Shown one piece after another: positions 34,240-42,964 of a stretch of 64,000 nucleotides of DNA. Location of the stretch: positions 647,046 to 711,045 of the forward strand of contig NZ_BMXJ01000003.1 of NCBI RefSeq assembly GCF_014651695.1. The letters run 5' to 3'. The notes below the pieces were generated by a model, which worked only from the letters and a program-made list of their open reading frames with translations, ran no database searches and was not told the origin of the DNA. This DNA comes from Nocardiopsis terrae. Its GTDB lineage: Bacteria; Actinomycetota; Actinomycetes; Streptosporangiales; Streptosporangiaceae. The position numbers were made by a program, and so were the translations under genes. How positions within the stretch are numbered: position 1 is the first letter of the stretch; each line of letters opens with the position of its first letter.

Positions 34240-34995
34240 TCAGTCGAGCCTGATCTCGAGCGGCGCTTCCATGCTCCAGATGTCACTCACCTCCAGCGCC
34301 ACCGCCTCGGTCCCTTCGGGGACGTCGAAGGCGGCCCTGCCCGTGGCCTGGTTCCCCGGGTTGATCTGTTCCAGGAAGAACGAGTCGGCTTCCAGGGTGG
34401 TGCTCGCGGAGTGGCTGTTCCCGTCGGCGTCGATCAGGGAGAGCGCGCTGCTGTCGAAGGTGGTGGCCTCGCTGCCCCCGTTCTCCACCGTCAGGTCGAC
34501 GATGACGAACTCGCCCTGGGCCTGCTTCTCGGTGAACTCACCGCCGAACGTACCGGCGGTCTCCGTGCTGTTCACCGTGACCTTCCAGTCACCCACCTCA
34601 CCGGTGTCACCGACACCGACGGTCTCCTCGCCTTCGGCGGCTTCCTCGGAGCCTTCCTCTTCCGCTCCGTAGATACTCTCCTCGCCACCCGAAGTGGTCT
34701 CGGCCTCCTGACCGCCTCCGGCGGTACACGCGAACATCCCCAGGACGATCACGGCGGCGGCCAGCAGGATCCACGGCCACTTCCTCCTCTTCTTCGGCGG
34801 GGCCGCCTGCGGAGGCCAGTACTGCGGCGGCGGGCCGTACTGCTGCGGGCCACCCTGCAGCGGCGGTCCGTACTGCTGGGGACCGTACTGTGGTGGCCCG
34901 TACTGCGGCGGCCCTCCGCCCTGCGGCGGCCCCTGCTGCTGTGGCCCGTGCTGCTGTGGATCGTTCTGCGACGGTCCGCCCTGCATGCTGCTCAT
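34240..34995 (-). CDS. DUF4352-type exported or membrane-anchored protein
   Basis: A 251-residue protein in three parts: a Gln/Pro/Gly/Tyr-rich cytoplasmic N-terminus (about 1-60, many PPQYGP repeats), one membrane helix WPWILLAAAVIVLGMFACTA (about 70-90), an acidic linker (EAETTSGGEE and AEEEGSEEA) and a C-terminal Ig-like DUF4352 domain (WKVTVNSTETAGTFGGEF, FVIVDLTVENGG). ATG at 34995 follows AGGGAG; an earlier ATG is unlikely. Found next to many actinobacterial envelope genes; role unknown. Confidence 0.75.
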   Translation of the reverse strand: MSSMQGGPSQNDPQQHGPQQQGPPQGGGPPQYGPPQYGPQQYGPPLQGGPQQYGPPPQYWPPQAAPPKKRRKWPWILLAAAVIVLGMFACTAGGGQEAETTSGGEESIYGAEEEGSEEAAEGEETVGVGDTGEVGDWKVTVNSTETAGTFGGEFTEKQAQGEFVIVDLTVENGGSEATTFDSSALSLIDADGNSHSASTTLEADSFFLEQINPGNQATGRAAFDVPEGTEAVALEVSDIWSMEAPLEIRLD

Positions 34996-35249
34996 GGCGC
35001 ACAACTCCCTGGACAATCTCAGCGGAGGGCAAAACATCCCCCTTCCAGGGTCACGCACCTCCCCGGGAAAACAGGAAAAGCAAAGGACATATTTGCTTTC
35101 GGATGGAACAATGTGACAGCAAATTCACTGACCCAATAACCAGGCCACGGCAACCTTTTTCGCATTCCCCGGACGGCGTCTCCGTCTCACCGTGGCCGAA
35201 CAGGGCGCAAACCTGCCGATCTGGGCCGGCAGGGGTAGGAAAGGGCGGG

Positions 35250-36992
35250 TCAGGCCGAGTCCGACCGCTCCGTGCACACCTGCTCCGAGGGGGCGATCTC
35301 GTCCACGCTGAGCACGGCGATGACCACGAAGCAGTACTCCCGCCCCGGGTCGAGGCCACTGACCCTGGCCTGCCCCGCACCGGGCTCGGCGTCGGCGAGG
35401 TTGCCCGGACTCTCTCCTGCGGGGCCGCCGACCACCTGGTGGGCCGTGGCGGGACCGGTGTTGTCGGTCCAGCTCACCACCACGGTGTGCCCGGTGTCCT
35501 CCAGCGCGACGTCGGTGGGTGCGGCCTCCTCGACCCGGTCGGCGGGTGGCGCGGGGGCTCCGCTCTCCCCTTCCTCGGGACTGTTGGCACCGCTCTGCTG
35601 TTCCTGCGGTGACACAGCGGCCTCCGGCGAGGAACCATCCTGCCGGACCTGTTCGACGAGGTCCCCTCCGGCACCGGGCCGGAGGACGGCGACCGCGCCG
35701 AGGGTGACGGCGACGAAGGCGATAGCTGCGACGGTGACCCCGATGAACAGGGGGCGCCGGGGGGCCGGGCCGTGCGGTCGGGGATCGGTCTCGGGCGGCC
35801 CCGGAGGTTCGGGGGGCTCCGGGAACGGCGACGGAGGCTGCGGCGGTGACGGGCGATCGGCCGGTGACGCGGTCCTCCTGGGCGGGCCCGGAGCGGGTGC
35901 GGCAGGCGGGGGCCCTGCCGAGGTTCCGGCCCACCCGGGCAGGGCCGCCCAGGCGAGCTCCGGCGAGTCGGCCGGGAAGCGTTCCGGGAATGCGGGGGCG
36001 GAGCGCCCGTCCTCGGAAACGGTGTCGTCCCTTCCGCCGCTCCGTTCGTCGGTGGCAGCGGAATGGCCCGCAGCGAGTTCCTCCGCCTCTCCCCGGTCCC
36101 CCGGGCCTTCCGCGTCCTGCGGGTCTTCCGTGGTCCCAGGATCCTCCTCGCCCCCTGCTCCCCCGGGACCCGCCACCGCCGCGCCCGTGTCCGGAGCACC
36201 ACCGAGTTCCTCCGCGAGAGCGGCGGCGTCCTGGCGTCGCCCGGGGTCCCGGGACAGTGCGCGGTCGAGGACCTCGCGCAGGTGCGCGGGCAGGTCGGCG
36301 CGCGGCAGTCGGGGCGGATCCTCGGCCAGGACCCGCTCCCGGTAGGCGAACGGGTCCTCCGGCCCGCTGTCCCCCCGGGCGAAGGGCGGGTGTCCGGCGA
36401 GCAGCGTCCAGAGCACCGTGGCGAGCCCGTAGACGTCGGACGCGGGGGTGCGGCGGTCCGAGCGCAACGCCTCCGGGGAGGCGTGTGCGACCGCCACCGG
36501 GTCGGGCCCGACGGGTTCGGGCCGCTGCTCCGCGGGCAGCACACCGCCGACGTCGGCGAGGACGGCCCCCGCCGGGGCGCACAGGACGTTGCCCGGCTCC
36601 ACCCGGTTGTGCAGCAGGCCCCGGCCGTGCAGCGCGGCCAGTGCCCGGGCCACCGAGCGGCCCACGACGAGGACCTCCTCCAACGGCAGCGGCCCGCGGT
36701 CCTCCAGCGCGGCCGCGTAGTCCCCCCGGGGGTACAGGTCCATGGCGACGAAGGCCCTGCCGGAGGAGGTCCGTCCGCCGCCCACCGCCGCGACCAGGCC
36801 CGGGATCCCGGTGAGTTCACCCAGCCGGTCGGCCTCGGCGGTCCCGGCCGCGTCCCGCATGACCTTGAGCGCGACCGGGGCGTCGTCCCCGTCGCGCCGC
36901 GCCCGGTAGACGGTCGAGGCCGACCCCCGGTAGAGCACCTCCGGGGAGTGGAACCCCGGGGCCAGTCTGCTGTGCTGTTCCGCTCCGCTCAT
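35250..36992 (-). CDS. Ser/Thr kinase-like protein with lost catalytic Asp, TM and FN3 domain
   Basis: A 580-residue membrane protein. Kinase fold at about 12-265: glycine loop YRGSASTVYRARR, Lys43 in VALKVM, SDVYGLATVLWTLLAGHPPF. The catalytic loop reads LLHNRVEPGNVL instead of HRDLKPxN, so the base Asp is Arg130 and the Lys is Glu132; DFG is DVG at 147-149. It may be inactive or atypical. A proline/acidic linker, one membrane helix near 411-436 (FIGVTVAAIAFVAVTLGAV) and an extracellular FN3 domain follow (VVSWTDNTGPATAHQV; GLDPGREYCF). ATG overlaps the transglutaminase gene by 4 nt. Last gene of the secretion operon. Confidence 0.8.
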   Translation of the reverse strand: MSGAEQHSRLAPGFHSPEVLYRGSASTVYRARRDGDDAPVALKVMRDAAGTAEADRLGELTGIPGLVAAVGGGRTSSGRAFVAMDLYPRGDYAAALEDRGPLPLEEVLVVGRSVARALAALHGRGLLHNRVEPGNVLCAPAGAVLADVGGVLPAEQRPEPVGPDPVAVAHASPEALRSDRRTPASDVYGLATVLWTLLAGHPPFARGDSGPEDPFAYRERVLAEDPPRLPRADLPAHLREVLDRALSRDPGRRQDAAALAEELGGAPDTGAAVAGPGGAGGEEDPGTTEDPQDAEGPGDRGEAEELAAGHSAATDERSGGRDDTVSEDGRSAPAFPERFPADSPELAWAALPGWAGTSAGPPPAAPAPGPPRRTASPADRPSPPQPPSPFPEPPEPPGPPETDPRPHGPAPRRPLFIGVTVAAIAFVAVTLGAVAVLRPGAGGDLVEQVRQDGSSPEAAVSPQEQQSGANSPEEGESGAPAPPADRVEEAAPTDVALEDTGHTVVVSWTDNTGPATAHQVVGGPAGESPGNLADAEPGAGQARVSGLDPGREYCFVVIAVLSVDEIAPSEQVCTERSDSA

Positions 36993-39292
36993 CGGAGTCC
37001 CCTCCGTCCGCGGCCCGTAGCCGGGCCGTCCCGCCACAACAGCGGGCGGGGGTCGAACCACCAGGCCAGCCGCCTGATCCGGGGCCCGCCCTTTCTCAGT
37101 GCACGCTGGTGGTCCCGCACGGTCCGCGCGGCACCCGCCGCGACCTCCGCGTCGACACCGATCCCACCGCCGAAGCCCGCGCTGTTGACAGCGCTCGCCA
37201 ACCGGTCGAGCCCCGGGGCGAGCGCCGGGGAGGGCACCAGGTCGCGGGCGAGGGCGACGGTGTCGGTGACGGTGTGCCCGGCGGGCGGTTCCGCCGTGCT
37301 CATCCGGATCCCGTCCCGCAGTTCGCGCCAGGCTCCCAGGACGCGGTCCGTGGGCGGTCCGGTGCCCAGTCGCAGTGCACGGCGGGTGAGCCGCGACGCG
37401 GGGACGAGCAGGAGTACGGCGAGCAGGGTTCCGGCGAAGACCGCCGCCCACACCGCTCCGCGACGGTCCCCGCCCTCGCGTCCGGGTGCCGCCTCCCCCT
37501 GGTCCTGCCCGCCGGAGGAACCCTCGAACTCCTCTGCTTCGGGGCCGTCGGAGCTCTCGCCGCCCTCGAGGTCGGGCCCCGCGCTCTGTTCGTCCTCCCC
37601 GCCGGGGGTGACGTGGAAGGGCACCCAGCCCAGACCGTCGAAGTACACCTCGCCCCAGGCGTAGGCGTCGCCGGTGCGCACCTCGTACTCCCCGTCGCCC
37701 CGTTCCGTGCCGGGGGCGAAACCGACGGCGACCCGGCTGGGCAGTCCGGCGGCGCGGGCCAGCATGGCGAAGGCGCTCGCGAACTGTTCGGAGGTGCCTG
37801 CGCCGCCCCGGCCTCCGGGCGCCGCGAGGAGGGCGTCGATGTGCGCGTAGCCGTGCCCGCCGGGGGTCGTGGGGTCGAAGGAGTGGGAGTCGCGCAGGTA
37901 GTCGGCGATGGCTCTCGCTCGGTGGTGGTACCCGCCCTCGGAGGCGATCTCGGAGACGACCTCGTCGAGGATGGGCGGTGCCCCAGGGGGCAGGTCCCGG
38001 TAGAGCTCGTAGACGTCCCCCACGGGCGGGGCCGCGCGGGAGGCGTCGACGCCGCTCCAGTCGGCGAGCTCGCCGGACACCTCGTAGCTGTGGCCCGCCA
38101 CACCGCCGTCCAGGTTGACGACCGTGCCGGTGAGCGCGTCGTATCCGGGGGCGTCCACCCCCACCCTGCGGGGCACCCCGACCACCGGTACCCAGCTGCC
38201 CGGGAGGTCGTCGCCGACGGTGATCCGTGCGGTGACGGTCTCGGCTCCCGGCGGCGGCGGTACCGGTTCGGGGAGGGTCTGGCCCGCGTTCCGGTAACCG
38301 CTCTCGGGCAGCCAGGTGGTCCCGGTGAAGTCGGCGAGTGCGACCCAGCGCAGCTCCACGGGTCCCTCGGACTCGACGGTGAGCAGGTGCCCGTCGGGCC
38401 GGGCGGCCCACCCGGGCAGGTAGCTGAGCGGGTTGAGGGCCTGCTGTGAGTCCATGGGCGGGACGAGGGCGGCGCGCGGGTCGGCGGGTTCGGCGGACCA
38501 TCCGGCGAGCAGCAGCGGGCCGCCGAACACCGCGGTGGCGGCGGTGAGCACGCAGACGGTCCCGGTGACCGCGGCGTCGCGGACCCGGGAGGGCGCGGCG
38601 GGGCGCTCGTCCACCTGGATGCCCAGCGCGGGCGAGCCCGCGCCGTCCGTGCCGGGGCCCGACCGGACGGACATGACGAGGACCGCGGCCGCGCCGAGCA
38701 GGCCGATGGAGGTGAAACCGGGCGGGGCGACGGGCCCGTTGAGGACCACGGCGCCCACGAGCAGCAGGAGCCCGGGCAGCAGGGCGAGCACCCGGCGTTC
38801 GTCCCTCCAGGCCAGGGCCGCGGCGGTACCGGCCAGCCAGGTGGCCAGCAGCGGCAGGGTGAGGGTGTCGACGTTGGGCGGGACCGGCGCGGTCGTGGTG
38901 AGGATGCGCGCCCCCGAGTGCAGGAGCGCCTCGCCCGCGCCGCGCAGGACCCCCGTCTCCTCCCCCGGGAGCCGGGCCGCGCCGAGCAGCACGGCGGCCA
39001 GGGGCAGCGGAACACCGGTGAGTACCGTCCGGAGCTCGCTGTACCGGGTGCGCAGGAGCAGGGCGAGCGTGACGGAGACGACCGCGGTCGCGGCCAGGAC
39101 CGCGTGGACCGGAGCGGACGGGGCGTAGGAGGGCGCCAGGGCCGCGCCGCCCGCGTAGGTGGTCAGGACCAGCCCGGTGGCGGCCGGGAGGGTTCCGGGC
39201 GGGGGCGGGAACACGCGCGGCCGCCGTGTGGGGGCGGCGGGTGCGGGGTTCGGCGCGGTCTGTTCCGGGGCGGGGGCCGTCACCGTGGCCAT
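36989..39292 (-). CDS. Transglutaminase-like membrane protein (TgpA family) with replaced catalytic residues
   Basis: A 767-residue protein: N-terminal membrane domain with several helices (to about 270), a transglutaminase-like domain (about 450-570), one more helix (AVWAAVFAGTLLAVLLLVP) and a C-terminal cytoplasmic helical part. In the core, GTSEQFASAFAMLARAAGLP has Ser where active members have Cys (G-x-C-E-x-F-A). DAYAWGEVYF has Tyr where His is expected, and VPFHVTP has His where the Asp stands. All three triad positions are changed, so it is probably not an enzyme. Overlaps the DUF58 gene by 13 nt and the kinase-like gene by 4 nt. Confidence 0.83.
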   Translation of the reverse strand: MATVTAPAPEQTAPNPAPAAPTRRPRVFPPPPGTLPAATGLVLTTYAGGAALAPSYAPSAPVHAVLAATAVVSVTLALLLRTRYSELRTVLTGVPLPLAAVLLGAARLPGEETGVLRGAGEALLHSGARILTTTAPVPPNVDTLTLPLLATWLAGTAAALAWRDERRVLALLPGLLLLVGAVVLNGPVAPPGFTSIGLLGAAAVLVMSVRSGPGTDGAGSPALGIQVDERPAAPSRVRDAAVTGTVCVLTAATAVFGGPLLLAGWSAEPADPRAALVPPMDSQQALNPLSYLPGWAARPDGHLLTVESEGPVELRWVALADFTGTTWLPESGYRNAGQTLPEPVPPPPGAETVTARITVGDDLPGSWVPVVGVPRRVGVDAPGYDALTGTVVNLDGGVAGHSYEVSGELADWSGVDASRAAPPVGDVYELYRDLPPGAPPILDEVVSEIASEGGYHHRARAIADYLRDSHSFDPTTPGGHGYAHIDALLAAPGGRGGAGTSEQFASAFAMLARAAGLPSRVAVGFAPGTERGDGEYEVRTGDAYAWGEVYFDGLGWVPFHVTPGGEDEQSAGPDLEGGESSDGPEAEEFEGSSGGQDQGEAAPGREGGDRRGAVWAAVFAGTLLAVLLLVPASRLTRRALRLGTGPPTDRVLGAWRELRDGIRMSTAEPPAGHTVTDTVALARDLVPSPALAPGLDRLASAVNSAGFGGGIGVDAEVAAGAARTVRDHQRALRKGGPRIRRLAWWFDPRPLLWRDGPATGRGRRGLR

Positions 39293-40410
39293 GGTGCCTC
39301 GTTCCAGCGGTCGGCGAACGACGCGGCGTCGCCGGCGGTGATGAGTGTGACGGAGGGCGGCGCGGGCGGGCGCTCCCGTTGGCCCAGGAGCGCCGCGAAC
39401 AGCCCGGAGTAGCGGTCTCCGAGCTGCCCGAGGGCCCGCAGGTCGGCCGTGTCCAGGGCTCCGCTGACCAGGATGGCGGTGTCGCCCTCGCTGCGGGTGC
39501 GGGCCAGGTGGAGGGCGTCGGCGAGGTTTCCCCCGGGGTCGGGTTCGGCTTCGGCGAGCAGGTCGAGCAGGGGCGGCAGGCCCCCGCTGCTGTCCCTGCC
39601 GCGTCCGCTGACCAGCCGCAGCTCGCAGTGGAGCGCGGCGCGCACCCCGGTGGCCAGGAGGGAGGCCGCCGCTCCGGTGACCTCGTCCAGCAGGGGGGTG
39701 CCTCCCGGGCAGGGCCGGTCGTCGACGAGGACGCACACGCGGGTCTGGGAGGTGTCGACGTACTCGCGGACCACGAGTCGGTCCAGGCGGGCCGAGCTGC
39801 GCCAGTGCACGTGGCGCAGGTCGTCGCCGGGCGCGTAGTCGCGCAGCGTGTGGAAGGTGAGGGTTCCGGCCCGGGCCCCGTCGACCTCGCCGTCGGGGTC
39901 GGCGACGTTGCCGACGGGGATGGCGCGCAGGTACTGCCGGCGCGGGTGCACCCACACCCGGTCGGTGGCGCCGTGGGAGCGGCCGCTCTCGGCCAGCCCG
40001 AGGGGGTCGGAGCGGCCGGCGCGCAGGGGGCCGAGTTCGACGACCCCGCGCCGGAAGGGCTGGAGCCAGTAGTCCGAACCGCCGGTGCCGCCGCCGGGCA
40101 GGGACGCCAGGGGGACGTCGTGTCCGCCGTCGGGGCCGAGGACCCGTTCGGTGATGCGCAGGCGGCGGCGTCCGGTGTTACGGGCCCGCATGTGCACCCG
40201 CACGGACCGGCCGGGGGTGGTGCGGGTGCCCGAGGGCAGGGAGCGCAGCACCGCGACGTCGGCGGTGCGGCCCACGGCGAGGACGGCCGCGGCCACGGCC
40301 AGGACGGCGAGCGCGCCGAGCAGGGCGAGTTCCTGGTACTGGGAGAGGACTCCGACGGCCAGCAGCAGCGCCCCCGCGCCCGCCACCAGCCACCCCCGTG
40401 TGGTCGGCAT
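39280..40410 (-). CDS. DUF58 domain protein
   Basis: A 376-residue protein: two N-terminal helices (LVAGAGALLLAVGVLSQYQE, ALLGALAVLAVAAAVLA), a beta-rich part, then the DUF58 hallmark DYAPGDDLRHVHWRSSARL followed by DRLVVREY, and a vWA-like C-terminus (VCVLVDDRPC). Start ATG at 40410 overlaps the MoxR stop by 1 nt. In MoxR-DUF58-TgpA operons it is thought to bridge ATPase and envelope enzyme. Confidence 0.87.
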   Translation of the reverse strand: MPTTRGWLVAGAGALLLAVGVLSQYQELALLGALAVLAVAAAVLAVGRTADVAVLRSLPSGTRTTPGRSVRVHMRARNTGRRRLRITERVLGPDGGHDVPLASLPGGGTGGSDYWLQPFRRGVVELGPLRAGRSDPLGLAESGRSHGATDRVWVHPRRQYLRAIPVGNVADPDGEVDGARAGTLTFHTLRDYAPGDDLRHVHWRSSARLDRLVVREYVDTSQTRVCVLVDDRPCPGGTPLLDEVTGAAASLLATGVRAALHCELRLVSGRGRDSSGGLPPLLDLLAEAEPDPGGNLADALHLARTRSEGDTAILVSGALDTADLRALGQLGDRYSGLFAALLGQRERPPAPPSVTLITAGDAASFADRWNEAPWPR

Positions 40411-41444
40411 CAGCTGACCGCCGTCGCCCCCGGTCGGCCCGGCCGTGGGGCCGGGGTCGCCTCGAGGATCTCGGCGAGCACGTCGGTGCCGGTGCGGCCG
40501 CCGACGGAGGACTCCGGGGACAGCACCAGGCGGTGCGCCCACACCGGCTGGGCCAGGGTCTTGACGTCCTCGGGCGTGGCGTAGGGGCGGCCGGAGGTCA
40601 GGGCGAGCGTGCGGGCCGCATGGGCCATGGCCACGGTCGCCCGGGTGGACAGGCCGACGCTGAGCGCGGGGTGTTCGCGGGTGGCCCGGGCCACGCGCAG
40701 CACGTACTCGTAGACGGAGTCGTCGACGTGCACGCGGCGGGCGGCCCGGCGGACGCGGTCCATCCGTTCGGCGTCGGTGCAGGCGGGCAGGGAGTCCGGT
40801 GAGGTGAGTCGGTCGCCGCGGATGATGGCCAGTTCGGCGACCGGGTCCGCGTAGCCGACGGTCAGCCGCATCAGGAACCGGTCGAGCTGTGCCTCGGGGA
40901 GCCGGTAGGTGCCCGACATCTCCACGGGGTTCTGGGTGGCCACCACCAGGAAGGGCGCGGGGACCGGGTGGCGGACGCCGTCCACCGTGACCGCCCCCTC
41001 CTCCATGACCTCCAGGAGCGCCGACTGGGTCTTGGGGGAGGCCCGGTTGATCTCGTCGGCGATGACGACGTTGGCGAAGACCGGCCCCGGGTGGAACTCG
41101 AACTCGCGGGTGGCCTGGTTGAACACGGTCACGCCGGTCACGTCGGAGGGCAGCAGGTCGGGGGTGAACTGCACGCGCCTCCAGACACCGTCCACGGAGG
41201 AGGCGACGGCGCGGGCCAGGGTGGTCTTGCCGGTACCGGGGACGTCCTCCAGCAGGAGGTGTCCCTGGGCGAGCAGGGCGACCAGGGCGAGCCGTACCAC
41301 CTCGGCCTTGCCCAGGAGCGCGGACCCGACCGAGGCGGCCATGCCGTCGAACTCGTCCGCGTGGACCGCCGCCTCGTCAGCCGAGACCGGCACGTTCGGG
41401 CCGGGCTGGTGGAAGGGGGGTCCTGCGTGGTCGTTGGTGTTCAC
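40410..41444 (-). CDS. moxR: MoxR-family AAA ATPase
   Basis: A 344-residue AAA protein. Walker A EDVPGTGKTTLARAVA, Walker B NVVIADEINRASPKTQSALL, sensor VVATQNPVEMSGTYRLPEAQ and a C-terminal lid. This is a full-length, apparently active MoxR chaperone-type ATPase that would remodel or activate its vWA/DUF58 partner, encoded next door with 1-nt overlap. Confidence 0.92.
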   Translation of the reverse strand: MNTNDHAGPPFHQPGPNVPVSADEAAVHADEFDGMAASVGSALLGKAEVVRLALVALLAQGHLLLEDVPGTGKTTLARAVASSVDGVWRRVQFTPDLLPSDVTGVTVFNQATREFEFHPGPVFANVVIADEINRASPKTQSALLEVMEEGAVTVDGVRHPVPAPFLVVATQNPVEMSGTYRLPEAQLDRFLMRLTVGYADPVAELAIIRGDRLTSPDSLPACTDAERMDRVRRAARRVHVDDSVYEYVLRVARATREHPALSVGLSTRATVAMAHAARTLALTSGRPYATPEDVKTLAQPVWAHRLVLSPESSVGGRTGTDVLAEILEATPAPRPGRPGATAVS

Positions 41445-41471
41445 TGGTGTCTTTCGGCTGTGCGAGGGCGG

Positions 41472-41858
41472 TCAGGGCGTCGGGTCCGGTCCCTGCGGGT
41501 CCCTCTCCTGCGGGGTCACGGGCGTCAGCGGGTTCTGGGTCTGGTCCTGCCCCTGGCCGCGTTCCTCGTTGAGGTCGCGTTGGGCCTGGAAGGCCCCGAA
41601 CACCACGACGGCCGCGGCGAGGACGGCGGCGATGATCAGGCCGACGACCACCGAGGGCCACACGCGCTGGCGGGCGCGCCAGTAGCGGCTGGAGCCGTAC
41701 AGGAGTGCGGCGCGCAGCTGTCTGCGGCGCAGGGCGTCGGCCTGCAGGACGTAGCGCTCGGTGTCAGGGGTGGCCTGGAAGGCCTGCGGCAGCTGCGTGG
41801 GGGGCGGCGGGACCGGTTCCTCCGGCGCCGCCCCCGGTGTCCGGGTCGGGTGGGACAT
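41472..41858 (-). CDS. Small single-TM protein, EccB N-terminus-like
   Basis: A 128-residue protein: proline-rich start, then ADALRRRQLRAALLYGSSRY, one helix VVVGLIIAAVLAAAVVVFGA (about 70-90) and a polar Gln/Pro tail. The juxtamembrane text RRRQLRAALL before one helix recalls the start of T7SS protein EccB, but the large extracellular EccB domain is absent. Placed between WXG100 and MoxR genes, so probably part of the secretion complex. Family call is tentative. Confidence 0.5.
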   Translation of the reverse strand: MSHPTRTPGAAPEEPVPPPPTQLPQAFQATPDTERYVLQADALRRRQLRAALLYGSSRYWRARQRVWPSVVVGLIIAAVLAAAVVVFGAFQAQRDLNEERGQGQDQTQNPLTPVTPQERDPQGPDPTP

Positions 41859-41883
41859 GCGTGTCAGGGGACCGTGCGCCGGA

Positions 41884-42180
41884 TCAGTCGAACAGGCCGT
41901 CGAGGTACTTCTTGGTGCTCTGGTAGCCGTCCACGGTGCCGTCCACGGCGTCGATCATCTTGGTGAAGCCGCGGTTGGTCATGTCGAAGGCGTTGTTGAA
42001 CTCGGTCGCGCGGGCCTGGAACTTCTCGTCGCCGCCCTCCCACTTCTCGACGAGGCCCCTGGCCTGGGTGTCGATGTCCTGCATGATCGTCCGGAAGTAG
42101 CCGAGGTACGTTCGCTGGTCGATGTTCAGGTCGTTGAGCTGGTCGATGTCGGCGCCGACCTCGTACCTGTTCACGCTCAT
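41884..42180 (-). CDS. WXG100-family (ESAT-6-like) protein
   Basis: A 98-residue helical hairpin protein. The turn motif is KWEGGDEKF (W-x-G) at about 46-48 and two amphipathic helices flank it. Size and motif fit EsxA/EsxB-type T7SS substrates. No clear YxxxD/E signal at its end (KKYLDGLFD), so it may pair with the neighbour that carries the other half. A 58-nt gap separates it from the upstream partner. Confidence 0.85.
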   Translation of the reverse strand: MSVNRYEVGADIDQLNDLNIDQRTYLGYFRTIMQDIDTQARGLVEKWEGGDEKFQARATEFNNAFDMTNRGFTKMIDAVDGTVDGYQSTKKYLDGLFD

Positions 42181-42238
42181 GTGGTGGTCTCGCTCTCTAG
42201 GTGGCCCGTTCCGGGAGGCCGGGCAAGGGGGGTCGGGC

Positions 42239-42571
42239 TCAGTTGATCGGCTTCATGTAGGTGAGCTCCTGTTGGGCCTGCGCGAAGGCCTGCTCACTGT
42301 CACCGTCGGTCTCGTTGATCTTCGCCTGCCCGAGGTTGAGGTTGACGCCGTACTTCTCGCACCACCCGAGGAGCGCGTTGAAGCCGGTGACCAGCTCGGC
42401 CTGACCTTCCCGGTAGGCCCTGAGCGCGCCTCCCTGGAGCGCCTGCCCGTCCTGGTCGAGGACGTCGAGGAGCGACCGCAGGCGTTCCGTGAGCCCCTGG
42501 CTCTGCTCGTCGAGACGGTTCCCGCCCTGGGACAGGGAGGTGGTCTCCTCTGTTCCGACCCTCTGACTCAT
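42239..42571 (-). CDS. WXG100-like partner protein without the WXG motif
   Basis: A 110-residue predicted helix-turn-helix-shaped secretion-type protein. The turn is LQGGALRAYREGQ: two glycines but no tryptophan. Many T7SS heterodimers have one member with a weaker motif, and the tandem position fits an EsxA/B pair. First gene downstream of the promoter at 42692-42721. Confidence 0.7.
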   Translation of the reverse strand: MSQRVGTEETTSLSQGGNRLDEQSQGLTERLRSLLDVLDQDGQALQGGALRAYREGQAELVTGFNALLGWCEKYGVNLNLGQAKINETDGDSEQAFAQAQQELTYMKPIN

Positions 42572-42964
42572 GTACCGGTCCTTTCCCCTGCCGACCGCCC
42601 TGACCTGCGTTCACCGCCGGTTCAGGGGCGTTGTCACTCCGCGGAGTTCCGGGAGGCCGGTCCGTTCGGTTCTGAAACCACTCGGAACGGGAAGGTAGTG
42701 AATCCTCACATCTGCTGTCAACGCGGTAGAAATCGCGTCAACCAATGCGGTGTTCGCGGCATCTCAGGCGGACGAAGGCGCCCGCGGGCGAGGTGGCGGC
42801 GTGTGACCGCCGCCACCACACCCAGGGGTGACGCGTCGGAACCTCCGGGGTGCTCCACACGGTCCCACGGAGGGCGCGTTCCCGCGGCGCCGGCCGGTAC
42901 CTCGTGCCCCCGGACCCCGGCCGCACCGGTACATCCAGCGAAGCGCAGGTGAGGAGAGTCGGTC
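42572..42964. other. 393-nt divergent region between the two T7SS units
   Basis: Holds the leftward promoter at 42692-42721 and about 120 nt of untranslated leader before the first leftward gene. The rightward half (42722-42964) is GC-rich; no rightward promoter was recognised. Frames through it (for example 42850 onward) are not supported. Confidence 0.5.
42692..42721 (-). promoter_or_regulatory. Promoter of the leftward T7SS operon
   Basis: On the minus strand: TTGACA (42716-42721 on plus), 18-nt spacer, TACCTT (42692-42697), 121 nt upstream of the first WXG100-like gene. It is the best promoter in this divergent region. Confidence 0.65.

Noticed and set aside
34800..34990. Gln/Pro/Tyr/Gly repeat region of the DUF4352 gene as a DNA repeat array
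   Set aside because: Low-complexity coding repeats (PPQYGP) inside the reading frame, not a separate element.
36993..38501. Upstream 503-codon extension of the kinase-like gene
   Set aside because: Translates antisense-like and arginine-rich text inside the transglutaminase gene; GGAGGGG lies directly before the ATG at 36992.
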